In this document: positions 1 to 7,162 of the stretch, in pieces
Layout: the number at the start of each line of letters is the position of its first letter
Numbering within the stretch: the first letter of the stretch is position 1
Assembly (NCBI GenBank): GCA_938008435.1
Contig: CALLKK010000008.1
Coordinates: 62,001 to 126,000 of the forward strand
Reading direction: 5' to 3'
Source: an uncultured Steroidobacter sp.
Lineage (GTDB): Bacteria > Pseudomonadota > Gammaproteobacteria > Steroidobacterales > Steroidobacteraceae
Length of the DNA stretch: 64,000 nucleotides
Program-made: the position numbers and the translations under genes
Notes under the pieces: model-generated
Told to the model about the DNA's origin: nothing
The model's database searches: none
Seen by the model: only the letters and a program-made list of their open reading frames with translations

Positions 1-368
1 CCCGGCAGCAGCCGGTCGCGAGCCTCGCGAACCTTTGTGACGCCGAAACCCATCACGCGCTCGTTGCCGTACTCGTTCATCCACCAGGAGATCAGCCGCT
101 CCAACGTGTCGTAGCTCTTGAGCGCGAGCGTCTTGGGATCGTTCAGGAAGGACTCGCAAAGAGTCCGGATCGTCATGCGCGTGGTGTCGTTGCGACCGCT
201 GCCGCGATCTCTCAGGCGCTTCAGCTCGGCCTCGGTCGATGCGGCCCAGACCTTCGCCTCCTTCTCGTCCCGAAACGCCTTGGAGACAGGCTTGAACCCC
301 TTGATGCGGACGAGGGCGACGATGCTGAGCGACCCGTCGTCGAGACGGCGCTTCTGGAACGATGGCAC
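1..368 (-). CDS. Tyrosine recombinase (integrase), N-terminal part, cut by the left window edge
   Basis: An uninterrupted reading frame runs from about 368 down to the left edge and beyond. It has no ATG near its beginning. The best start is GTG at 368-366, preceded by GGAG six bases upstream, and the protein begins VPSFQKRRLDDGS. The first ~45 residues resemble the short N-terminal arm-binding domain of phage and island integrases (Q-K-R start, later FRDEKEAKVWA). The next part (TIRTLCESFL...SYDTLERLISWWMNEYG) resembles the helical core-binding SAM-like domain. The catalytic domain (R-H-R-Y) lies outside the window, so activity cannot be judged. The gene starts about 100 bp from the 3' end of a tRNA-Ser and reads away from it, the usual arrangement for an integrase beside its attachment site. 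An in-frame upstream GTG at 389 is a less likely start. Family assignment is by pattern and context only. Confidence 0.8.
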   Translation of the reverse strand, partial: MPSFQKRRLDDGSLSIVALVRIKGFKPVSKAFRDEKEAKVWAASTEAELKRLRDRGSGRNDTTRMTIRTLCESFLNDPKTLALKSYDTLERLISWWMNEYGNERVMGFGVTKVREARDRLLP

Positions 369-455
369 GGTTGGCTCCGCAGGTGGCACGTAAAAGCACG
401 CAGGAGCCAATCTACAGCGAAAGTGGCACCCCAGTGAAACTGGGAGTGCAACTCC

Positions 456-571
456 AAGGATAGCGGTTGGCGGAGAGGGAGGGATTCGAACCCCCGGAAT
501 CCTTACGGATTCAACGGTTTTCAAGACCGCCGCATTCGACCGCTCTGCCACCTCTCCGCATCGCTATCCTT
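456..571. repeat. 10-bp inverted repeat flanking the complete tRNA-Ser
   Basis: AAGGATAGCG at 456-465 and its exact reverse complement CGCTATCCTT at 562-571 bracket the complete tRNA-Ser almost symmetrically. The right arm abuts the broken half tRNA directly. The pair could be an attachment-site element or a closing stem in the tRNA precursor; the sequence alone does not decide. Confidence 0.7.
468..557 (-). tRNA. tRNA-Ser (anticodon UGA), complete, CCA encoded
   Basis: Read on the minus strand, positions 557 to 471 fold as a class II tRNA. The acceptor GGAGAGG pairs with CCTCTCC. There is a long variable arm, anticodon loop CTTGAAA (anticodon TGA), T-arm GGGGG-TTCGAAT-CCCTC, discriminator G at 471 and an encoded CCA at 470-468. 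It lies between a half tRNA-Ser (572-612) and an integrase gene, so it may belong to the integrated element rather than to the original chromosome. Confidence 0.96.
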
Positions 572-612
572 GTTTTCAAGACCGGTGCAATCAACCGCTC
601 TGCCACCTCTCC
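572..612 (-). pseudogene. 5' half of a tRNA-Ser(UGA), broken after the anticodon loop
   Basis: On the minus strand, positions 612 to 572 match the 5' half of a tRNA-Ser: acceptor GGAGAGG, D-arm, anticodon stem CCGGT and loop CTTGAAA, ending ...GAAAAC. After this the sequence departs from any tRNA and runs through 14 bases into the complete tRNA-Ser at 557. The D-arm and anticodon stem differ from the complete copy at several bases, so this is not a simple recent duplication. The likely meaning is that the original chromosomal tRNA was cut in its anticodon loop by an insertion. Confidence 0.8.
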
Positions 613-938
613 AAGTCGAAGGTCGGTGCGGAAGGATCGGCATCTTACCGGGTTACGGTGCCGCCTCCGAGCGGCCCGCCTGTGTAGCCTGTCGAGCGCG
701 GCGTGTAAAGGGCTATGGGCTACGGGCAGAGTGCACCGAAGCGGCATCAATCGGCTGCAGGGAAGGACTCACACTCTGCGTGAAAGCGTCGCGATTGAGC
801 GTGAATCTGCGAGGCGAGGCGTCTTGCTCTCGCAAGAGCACGAGCGACTTTGAATCGTAAGAGAAGACGATGTTCGCGAAGGCTGAGCGAATCGCTTGCT
901 GGCCGTCGCCCGTAGCCTGCTAGCTGCGGGGGTGGACG
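613..938. other. Intergenic region without a convincing gene
   Basis: No open frame here has a plausible start and composition. The part next to 612 should hold the promoter of the tRNA-Ser transcript on the minus strand. TAAGAT (minus strand, 647-642) is a possible -10 element, but no good -35 is visible. A short heptad-like run (GGGCTAT GGGCTAC GGGCAGA) lies near 711-731 and belongs to the dispersed seven-base repeat family. Confidence 0.5.
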
Positions 939-1523
939 TCAGCCCACTCCCAAGAGCACCACGCCCGCGCCCGCGACGATGCCGCCCATGGTGCGCAGCG
1001 CGAGGCGGTAGCGTTGTGTTGCCTGCTGCAGTCTCGCCGTCGCAGCAAGTCCAAGGGCGTGCAACACGCCGGTCGAGAGCAGGAAGCCTGCTGCGAACGG
1101 CATGAGCCCACCGTGCGCTTCGGTGCCGTGCGCATGACCGTGGAAGACGCCGAAGAGAAAGACCGCGAGCATGCCCACCGACAAGGGCAATGTGCGCGTG
1201 TGCATGATGGCGAGCCCGAAGGCGACGAGGGACAACGCGATCATCGTCTCGACGAACGGCAAGGCCGTCACGGACAGCAGCGCGCCGAGCGTCATCGCCG
1301 ACATGAAGGCGAGGGGGAGCAGCAGGCGGGCCGATCCCGCAAAGCGGCTCGCGAGCACGCCGACCGCAACCATGGCGAGCAGGTGATCGATGCCGCCGAG
1401 CGGATGCAAGAAGCCGTCGGCGAACGTGACCGTATCGTGACCAGGATGGGCGAAAGCCAGGACAGGCAAGAGCAGCGACGCGCCACCGATCCCGCAACCC
1501 GCATATTTCTTCATCGTCGTCAT
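939..1523 (-). CDS. HupE/UreJ family membrane protein, probable nickel-related permease of the urease locus
   Basis: About 194 residues beginning MTTMKKYAGCG, with a signal-like N-terminus (...LLLPVLAFA-HPGHD) followed by several hydrophobic helices. Family hallmarks are HPLGGIDHLLAM after the signal segment and HGHAHG in the middle. HupE/UreJ proteins accompany hydrogenase and urease clusters and are thought to move nickel across the inner membrane. Here urease is the only nickel enzyme nearby, so a role in supplying its Ni is the natural inference. A second ATG at 1514 (MKKYAG) is an equally good start; an upstream extension of the frame has no support. The gene is divergent from ureG, with a palindromic box between them. 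Confidence 0.85.
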   Translation of the reverse strand: MTTMKKYAGCGIGGASLLLPVLAFAHPGHDTVTFADGFLHPLGGIDHLLAMVAVGVLASRFAGSARLLLPLAFMSAMTLGALLSVTALPFVETMIALSLVAFGLAIMHTRTLPLSVGMLAVFLFGVFHGHAHGTEAHGGLMPFAAGFLLSTGVLHALGLAATARLQQATQRYRLALRTMGGIVAGAGVVLLGVG

Positions 1524-1599
1524 CTCGCAGCGCTCAATGAAAGCTTCGGGCAGTACGCCGGACGCGCCGACACTAGCAACTTCCCGCTGGGCGGTGGAT

Positions 1600-1613
1600 A
1601 CGTCAAATGACGT
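1600..1613. promoter_or_regulatory. Palindromic operator candidate between hupE and ureG
   Basis: ACGTCA-AA-TGACGT is a perfect 6-bp inverted repeat around AA. Its core ACGTCAAATGACG recurs exactly upstream of the porin-urt operon at 7074-7086. It sits 59 bp before ureG and 76 bp before hupE, and its centre is about 42 bp upstream of the start point expected from the -10 at 1637. That is the classic spot for an activator. The LuxR-type regulator encoded at 2375-3334 is the obvious candidate to bind it. Confidence 0.6.
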
Positions 1614-1636
1614 GATCCGTTTTCGAGGCCGACCCG

Positions 1637-1642
1637 TATGAT
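1637..1642 (+). promoter_or_regulatory. Possible -10 element of ureG
   Basis: TATGAT lies 31 bp downstream of the centre of the palindrome at 1600-1613. No recognisable -35 hexamer precedes it at normal spacing, as expected for an activator-dependent promoter. Assignment is inferential. Confidence 0.35.
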
Positions 1643-1672
1643 CGGCGCGGTAGCCAATCTCATGAATCCTCC

Positions 1673-2293
1673 ATGCCAAGCTCAGATGTGTTACGGGTCG
1701 GCGTCGGCGGCCCGGTCGGTTCCGGAAAGACGGCGCTCGTGGATGCGTTGTGCAAGCGCATGCGCGACAAATACGAGATCGCGGTCGTCACCAACGACAT
1801 CTATACGCGCGAAGATGCGGAGTTCCTGATCCGCAGCGAAGCCTTGCCGAAGGAGCGTATCCGCGGCGTGGAGACGGGCGGCTGTCCGCATACGGCCATT
1901 CGCGAGGACGCATCGATGAACCTTGCGGCGATCGACGAGCTGATGCGGACGTTCGACAAGCTCGACATGGTCATCGTCGAGAGCGGCGGCGATAATCTTG
2001 CGGCGACATTCAGCCCCGAGCTCTCGGACCTCACGCTCTACGTCATCGACGTGTCTGCCGGCGACAAGATTCCGCGCAAGGGCGGCCCCGGCATCATGCG
2101 GTCCGATCTTCTCATCATCAACAAGATCGACCTCGCGCCGTATGTCGGCGCTTCCCTTGAAGTGATGGACCGCGATGCACGCAAGATGCGCGGCGAGCGA
2201 CCATTTGTGTTCACGAACCTGAAGACCGGCCAAGGTTTGGACACGGTGATCGAGTTCATCGAGCGCCAAGGCCTCTTCACCAACGTGCGCTAG
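1673..2293 (+). CDS. ureG: Urease accessory GTPase UreG
   Basis: A 206-residue protein matching UreG along its full length. The P-loop GVGGPVGSGKTAL is at about residues 10-22. The family motifs VVTNDIYTREDAEFL, GVETGGCPHTAIREDASMN (nickel-binding CPH), VIVESGGDNLAATFSPEL, and the guanine-specificity motif NKIDLAPYVG all follow. UreG hydrolyses GTP to drive nickel insertion into apo-urease together with UreD, UreE and UreF. Here it is detached from the other urease genes by about 12 kb and stands alone next to hupE, under its own putative regulated promoter. Start ATG follows AATCCTCC. Confidence 0.97.
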   Translation: MPSSDVLRVGVGGPVGSGKTALVDALCKRMRDKYEIAVVTNDIYTREDAEFLIRSEALPKERIRGVETGGCPHTAIREDASMNLAAIDELMRTFDKLDMVIVESGGDNLAATFSPELSDLTLYVIDVSAGDKIPRKGGPGIMRSDLLIINKIDLAPYVGASLEVMDRDARKMRGERPFVFTNLKTGQGLDTVIEFIERQGLFTNVR

Positions 2294-2315
2294 CCCGCGG
2301 AAGCGCGCCAAGCGC

Positions 2316-2373
2316 CCCTCTTGCCAGAGCCCAGCACCCAGGGCCCAGCGCCCCGTTCCAGCACCCAAGGCCC
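2316..2373. repeat. Degenerate seven-base tandem repeat
   Basis: Read on the minus strand, the sequence falls into heptads such as GGCGCTG GGCCCTG GGTGCTG GGCTCTG. It fills most of the gap between the convergent ureG and response-regulator genes. Related arrays occur at 22824-22900, near 711-731, 54491-54510 and 56135-56215. Confidence 0.65.
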
Positions 2374-2374
2374 T

Positions 2375-3334
2375 TCACTCCGCCAACAATCTCACCGCTC
2401 GCGCCGCCGCAGCCGCGCGATTCTCGACGCCGAGCTTCACGAAGATCTGCTCGAGGTGCTTGTTCACGGTGCGCGGGCTGATCGACAGGATCTCGCCGAT
2501 TTCCCGATTCGATTTTCCGCGGCTGATCCACAGCAACACTTCCGCTTCGCGCGTGGTGAGCGCCAGCTTCTTCTGCAGGATCTGCTCCTCCGCGCGCGTG
2601 CCGACCTCGGCAATGCGAAAGAGGATTTCGTCGGGACCGATGCGGCTCACCAGCGAGACTTCCAGCTTGCGATTGCCGAGTTCGAGCACGGCGCGATCGC
2701 TGGCCGAGCCGTCGCCGCGCGCTTGCACGAGCTGCTTGACGATTTCGGCCGGCAGACACGCGCCCGTCTCGTGGGCGTCCGGCAGCAGCTCGTTCAGGAG
2801 CTGTCTGGCTTTCGGCGTGCACCAGGCGAGGCGGCCGGCGCGGTCCGTGGCAATGAGGAAGCGGCCGGCAGCATCGAGCGCGGCGTGCGTGCCGGACGCG
2901 ATGCGCGCATTGGCCAAGTGCACGCGAATGCGTGCGAGCAGCTCGTCGACGACGATCGGCTTGGTCACGTAGTCGACGCCGCCCGAGGCGAGTCCTTGCA
3001 CGACATGCTCCGTTTCGCTCAAGCCCGTCATGAAGATGACGGGCAGATGCGTGAGCAGCTTTTCGCGCTTGAGCCGCCGGCAGGTCTCGAAGCCGTCGAG
3101 GCCCGGCATGACCGCATCGAGCAGGACGAGATCCGGCGTGATCTGATCGACGAGCTCGAGCGCGCTCATGCCGTCGGTGGCGATGAGCACCGTGAAACCG
3201 GCCTGGTCCAATGTGTCGGTTAGAAACCCGAGCGTCTCCGGCGTGTCGTCGACGACGAGCACCGTGTCGCGCTTGGTCGGCTCGACGAACGGCGTCTTCC
3301 CGGTGCGCTGGTCGAACAATGCTTGGCTGTACAT
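2375..3334 (-). CDS. LuxR-type response regulator with receiver domain, probable regulator of the urea locus
   Basis: About 319 residues. The receiver domain comes first (TVLVVDD acidic pocket, phospho-acceptor D73 in LVLLDAVMPGLDG, conserved T and K in FMTG and VTKP). A PAS-like middle segment follows (about 140-240, with GRFLIATDRAGRLAWCTPKARQLL). The protein ends in a LuxR/FixJ-type helix-turn-helix (LTTREAEVLLWISRGKSNREIGEILSISPRTVNKHLEQIFVKLGV). ATG at 3334 is chosen because GAGG lies just upstream; an in-frame TTG at 3352 is weaker. The gene follows the hybrid kinase by about 20 bp, so the two are almost certainly one operon and one signalling pair. Its likely targets are the two palindromes at 1600 and 7074 (inference). 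Confidence 0.92.
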   Translation of the reverse strand: MYSQALFDQRTGKTPFVEPTKRDTVLVVDDTPETLGFLTDTLDQAGFTVLIATDGMSALELVDQITPDLVLLDAVMPGLDGFETCRRLKREKLLTHLPVIFMTGLSETEHVVQGLASGGVDYVTKPIVVDELLARIRVHLANARIASGTHAALDAAGRFLIATDRAGRLAWCTPKARQLLNELLPDAHETGACLPAEIVKQLVQARGDGSASDRAVLELGNRKLEVSLVSRIGPDEILFRIAEVGTRAEEQILQKKLALTTREAEVLLWISRGKSNREIGEILSISPRTVNKHLEQIFVKLGVENRAAAAARAVRLLAE

Positions 3335-3355
3335 CGACACCTCACTTTGCAATCG

Positions 3356-6300
3356 CTAACGGGACCCCGACGCATCCTGCTCGATGCCCGTGGGTTGCAC
3401 GTCCTGGAGCGTGCTCATGTAACGCTTGAGCTCGAAGCGGCCGATCAGCTCGCGTAGCTGGGCCGTGAAGCGGGCGTGGCGCGGATCCTCGCGCTCGATT
3501 TCTTCGAGCTTGGCTTGAATGCCGCGCACGTGTCCGATCTTGCCGAGGCGATAGAGGTCGGCGAGATGCTGCGCGGAGAGCTCGGGTACATCCTGCGAAG
3601 CCTCTTCCGGCGCGCTGCCCGGTGCTGGATCGTGCTTCCATTTCAGGCGCAGCACATTGGCGATCGTATCGAGGAGCACCTGCACGTTGACCGGCTTCAT
3701 GACGAAGGCATCGTGCAGCTGGCTCTCCCCGCCTTGGTGATACTCGTGCGCATTGGCGGAGACCATGACGATCTTGAGCGCCGCAAGCTGCGGCTCCTCG
3801 CGCAGTGCCCGTGCGACGTCCCAGCCGGACATGTCCGGCATCGAAATATCGATGAGCGCCAGATCCGGTTTGCACTCGCGCGCGAGCTTGACGCCGCGAG
3901 CGCCGTCGGCGGCGGTGAAGACGACGAATTCGAGCGAGCGCAACAGGTGCTGCACGATGTCGAGATGCACAGGATCGTCGTCGATGAGCAGCACCGTGCG
4001 GGCCGGGCCTTCGTAGCCGCGAACGGGCGTCAGGGTCGTGTTGACTGCCGCTTGATTGGCTTCCGTGAGCAAGAGGCGCACGGTAAACGTCGTGCCTTCT
4101 CCGGGTGCGCTCCGCGCCTGAATCTCTCCGCCCATCACTTGCGTGAGCAGCTTCGTGATGGTGAGTCCAAGCCCGGTGCCGGGAATGGAGCGCACGTTCG
4201 GCGAGCTGCCGCGCTCGAACGGCTCGAACACGCGCTCCAAGTCTTCCGGTGGAATGCCGACGCCTGAATCGGAGATCTCGAATTCAGCGATCGGGTTGCG
4301 GTAGCGCACCGTCAGGCTCGCGTATCCGCGTTCGGTGTACTTGATCGCGTTGGAGAGCAGGTTGATCAGGATCTGACGCAGACGCTTCTGGTCCGTGTAA
4401 ACGAAGGTCGGAAGCGTCGGCGGAGCGTCGTAGCGAAACTCGATTCCGCGGCTGGCCGCCTGCAGCCGGAACATGTCGACCAACTGGGCCAGGAATTCCG
4501 GCAGCTGCACGCAATCGCGCGACAGCTTGAGCATGCCGCTTTCGATCTTCGAAATGTCGAGCAGGCCGTCGATGAGATTGGCGAGATGCTCGGCGCTGCG
4601 CCGGATCACGCGAATGGCATTGTCCGACGGTCCCTGCAGGCCGCGTTCGAGGAGCTGCGCATAGCCGAAGATCGCATTGAGGGGCGTGCGAATTTCGTGG
4701 CTCAGCCCCACGATGTAACGCGTCTTGGCGAGATTGGCCGATTCGGCCGCTTCCTTGGCCTTCTGCAGCGCCGCGTCGGTGCGTTTGTGCGCTTCGATCT
4801 CCTCCATGAGCATCGTGGTTTGCCGGGCCGACTCGGCTTCCGCGGCTCTGCGGCTCTCGTGCGCGAGCACGATGAGCCAGGCGGCCACGCCCGAGAGCAT
4901 GAGCAGCACGAGGAACACGAGCCACAGCGTGGCGCTGATGATGTCGCGATGCTCGGGGATACGCTCACCGTATTGGTGATAGATGAACGACAGGAGCAAG
5001 CCCGTCGCCAGGGTGAAGAGCAGCAGCAAGCCGAAGAAGTGCCCGGCGCGCGTGTTGAGGGCGGCGGCGACGCGCGGCGGCAGAGTCGTCTGCACAAGAC
5101 CGTGCAGCTGCTCGGCGGCACGGCTGTTCGTCTTGCACATGTCGCGGCAACGCGCTTCGAGGGTGCAACAAAGCGAGCAGATCGGACCGGAGTAGGCGGG
5201 ACAGAGCGCCATGTCGCTGCGCTCGAAGACGTTCTCGCAGATCGTGCAGCGCAGCTCCTTCGCGTCCGGATCGAGGCCCGTGGCAGGGCGCGCGAGGTAG
5301 TACCGGCCGCGCGTTGCCCAGGCGATGACAGGCGCGGCGACGAACGCAACCGTGAGCGCAACGAAGGGCGAGAGAATCCGCGGCACTTCGCCGAAGACGC
5401 CCAGGAACGCGAGGCTCGAGACCAGCAACGAAAGCAGGAGCGCACCGACACCGACGGGGTTGATGTCGTAGAGGTGCGCGCGCTTGAACTCGATGTGCTT
5501 GGGGCTCCAACCGAGCGATTTGTTGACCACCAGGTCGGCCGTGAGCGCACCGATCCACCCGGCGGCGAAGTTGGCGTAAATGACGAGAATGCTCTCGATC
5601 GCCTGAAAGATGCCGGTGATCATGAGCAGCAGCGCGAGCAGCACGTTGAACACGAGCCACACGACACGGCCCGGATGGCTGTGCGTCAGGCGCGAGAAGA
5701 AGTTCGACCAGGCGATCGAGCCGGCGTACGCGTTCGTGACGTTGATCTTGAGCTGACAGACGATCACGAAGATGCCGGTCAGGACGAGCGCAAGCGTAGG
5801 CGAGCTCACTGTCTCCCTGAAGGCGAGGAGATACATCTCCGTCGGCTCGTCGGCCTGCGCCGCGGGAATGCCATGACGGATGGCGAGAAACGCGAGGAAC
5901 GAGCCCGCAAGGATCTTGAAGGCGCCGAGCACCACCCAACCGGGTCCGGTGCCGATGACGGCGGTCCACCACGCAATGCGGTTCTTGCGTGTGCGATTCG
6001 GCAGGAAGCGCAGGTAGTCGACTTGCTCGCCGATCTGCGGCAGGAGCGACAGCAGCATCGAGGCGGCTAGGCCGAACAACATGAAATCGACGCTGCCGTC
6101 GGCGCGGCCGTGCTGGCCGGCATAGTCCGTCCAAGCGTGCAGCTCATCGGGCGCCTTCCAGGCGAGGTAGAGAATCGGCAGGAACTGCAGCACCAGCCAG
6201 ATCGGCTGCGTGACGATCTGCATCTTGCTGATGAGGCTCACGCCGTAGAGCGCGATCGGAATGACGATGAGCGAGCTGAAGAGGTGCGCGATCGCCAACG

Positions 6301-6760
6301 GGATGTCGAACAGCATGGCGAGCGCGAGGGACATGATCGTCGCCTCGATCGCAAACAGCAGGAAAGTGAACGAGGCGTAGATGAGCGACGTCAGCGTCGA
6401 GCCCATGTAGCCGAAGCCCGCGCCGCGCGTGAGCAGGTCGATGTCGACGCCGTACTTGGCGGCGTAGTAGCAGATCGGCAGGCCGATCGCGAACATGAGA
6501 ATCGAGAACGCGAGCGTGGCCCACGCCGTATTCGGAAAGCCGTAGGCGATCGTGAGCGCGCCGCCGATCGCCTCGCAGGCCAGGAATGCGATGGGCCCGA
6601 AGGCGGTGTTGCCGACGCGAAAGCACGACTTGCGCGCCCGATCCGCCGTGTAGCGGAGCGCGTAGTCTTCAAGCGTCTGGCTCGCGACCCATTGGTTGTA
6701 TTGGCGTCGCTCGCGCACGATCCGCTGTCGGGGATGCGGTTGTTGATTTTCGTTGTTCAC
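3356..6760 (-). CDS. Hybrid histidine kinase fused to an NCS1-family permease domain
   Basis: A 1134-residue membrane sensor starting at GTG 6760. Residues ~25-490 look like a complete NCS1 (nucleobase/hydantoin/cation symporter) permease with about 12 hydrophobic segments. A cysteine-rich cytoplasmic module follows (C505, C508, C520, C528, C531/C532, C538, C542), resembling a zinc finger. Next are two more membrane helices (~575-595 and ~608-632) and a coiled linker. The HisKA domain has H688 in GLSHEIRTPLNAI. The ATPase domain has the N-box ILINLLSNAIKY, DSGVGIP and GTGLGL. A receiver domain contains D971, followed by a C-terminal tail. The kinase and transfer parts look intact. The permease part probably senses, and may also transport, a small nitrogenous solute; urea or a related compound is inferred from the neighbours. 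It precedes the LuxR-type regulator and is divergent from the porin-urt operon. Confidence 0.93.
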   Translation of the reverse strand: MNNENQQPHPRQRIVRERRQYNQWVASQTLEDYALRYTADRARKSCFRVGNTAFGPIAFLACEAIGGALTIAYGFPNTAWATLAFSILMFAIGLPICYYAAKYGVDIDLLTRGAGFGYMGSTLTSLIYASFTFLLFAIEATIMSLALAMLFDIPLAIAHLFSSLIVIPIALYGVSLISKMQIVTQPIWLVLQFLPILYLAWKAPDELHAWTDYAGQHGRADGSVDFMLFGLAASMLLSLLPQIGEQVDYLRFLPNRTRKNRIAWWTAVIGTGPGWVVLGAFKILAGSFLAFLAIRHGIPAAQADEPTEMYLLAFRETVSSPTLALVLTGIFVIVCQLKINVTNAYAGSIAWSNFFSRLTHSHPGRVVWLVFNVLLALLLMITGIFQAIESILVIYANFAAGWIGALTADLVVNKSLGWSPKHIEFKRAHLYDINPVGVGALLLSLLVSSLAFLGVFGEVPRILSPFVALTVAFVAAPVIAWATRGRYYLARPATGLDPDAKELRCTICENVFERSDMALCPAYSGPICSLCCTLEARCRDMCKTNSRAAEQLHGLVQTTLPPRVAAALNTRAGHFFGLLLLFTLATGLLLSFIYHQYGERIPEHRDIISATLWLVFLVLLMLSGVAAWLIVLAHESRRAAEAESARQTTMLMEEIEAHKRTDAALQKAKEAAESANLAKTRYIVGLSHEIRTPLNAIFGYAQLLERGLQGPSDNAIRVIRRSAEHLANLIDGLLDISKIESGMLKLSRDCVQLPEFLAQLVDMFRLQAASRGIEFRYDAPPTLPTFVYTDQKRLRQILINLLSNAIKYTERGYASLTVRYRNPIAEFEISDSGVGIPPEDLERVFEPFERGSSPNVRSIPGTGLGLTITKLLTQVMGGEIQARSAPGEGTTFTVRLLLTEANQAAVNTTLTPVRGYEGPARTVLLIDDDPVHLDIVQHLLRSLEFVVFTAADGARGVKLARECKPDLALIDISMPDMSGWDVARALREEPQLAALKIVMVSANAHEYHQGGESQLHDAFVMKPVNVQVLLDTIANVLRLKWKHDPAPGSAPEEASQDVPELSAQHLADLYRLGKIGHVRGIQAKLEEIEREDPRHARFTAQLRELIGRFELKRYMSTLQDVQPTGIEQDASGSR

Positions 6761-7162
6761 GGCACAAGTGCGCCTGCCAGGTGAGCGGCACGGCCCAGTG
6801 AGAGCAAGGGCTGTGCCAGATCAGGCAAGTGGCGCGTCTTGCGCGTTGCCTGTCACGGCTCTGCCGGACACATCGCGTAGCGGCGGCGAAATGAGCACTT
6901 ATTTGCGCCGTTGACGTGAGCACCATTGCGTTTGCATCGCGCACGAACCCTCATCCGCACGCGCGCGCAGAAGCCTGCTCGGACAGGCAGTAGGCAAATC
7001 CTCGTCACACCACGCGCCATCCCAGTGCAAGCAAATTCGACTGCGCACCGCGATGGGGCGCGCGGGTCCATCTACGTCAAATGACGCGTACACGGCGTCG
7101 CAGAACGCGACTAGTTTCGCGGCAAAGCGAATGTCTGGCCCGCAACTCGAGAAGGAAACGTC
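6761..7162. promoter_or_regulatory. Divergent regulatory region between the sensor kinase and the porin-urt operon
   Basis: Four hundred bases without a supported gene. It must contain the promoters of both divergent operons. The only clear signal is the palindrome at 7074-7086. A -35-like TTGACG occurs at 6911-6916 on the plus strand, but no matching -10 is seen. Confidence 0.55.
7074..7086. promoter_or_regulatory. Second copy of the palindromic operator, upstream of the porin-urt operon
   Basis: ACGTCAAATGACG is identical over 13 bases (14 with the preceding T) to the box between hupE and ureG. It lies 76 bp before the porin start codon. A -10-like TAGTTT sits 31 bp downstream of its centre, which reproduces the spacing seen at ureG. 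Binding by the neighbouring LuxR-type regulator is inferred. Confidence 0.6.

Noticed and set aside
572..612. A second functional tRNA-Ser gene
   Set aside because: The sequence stops matching a tRNA straight after the anticodon loop; there is no 3' half, T-arm or acceptor 3' strand.
7087..7162. A sigma-54 promoter before the porin-urt operon
   Set aside because: CTGGCCCGCAACTCG at about 7136-7150 has a GG element but no GC element of the TTGCA type at the right spacing, and no sigma-54 activator is encoded nearby.
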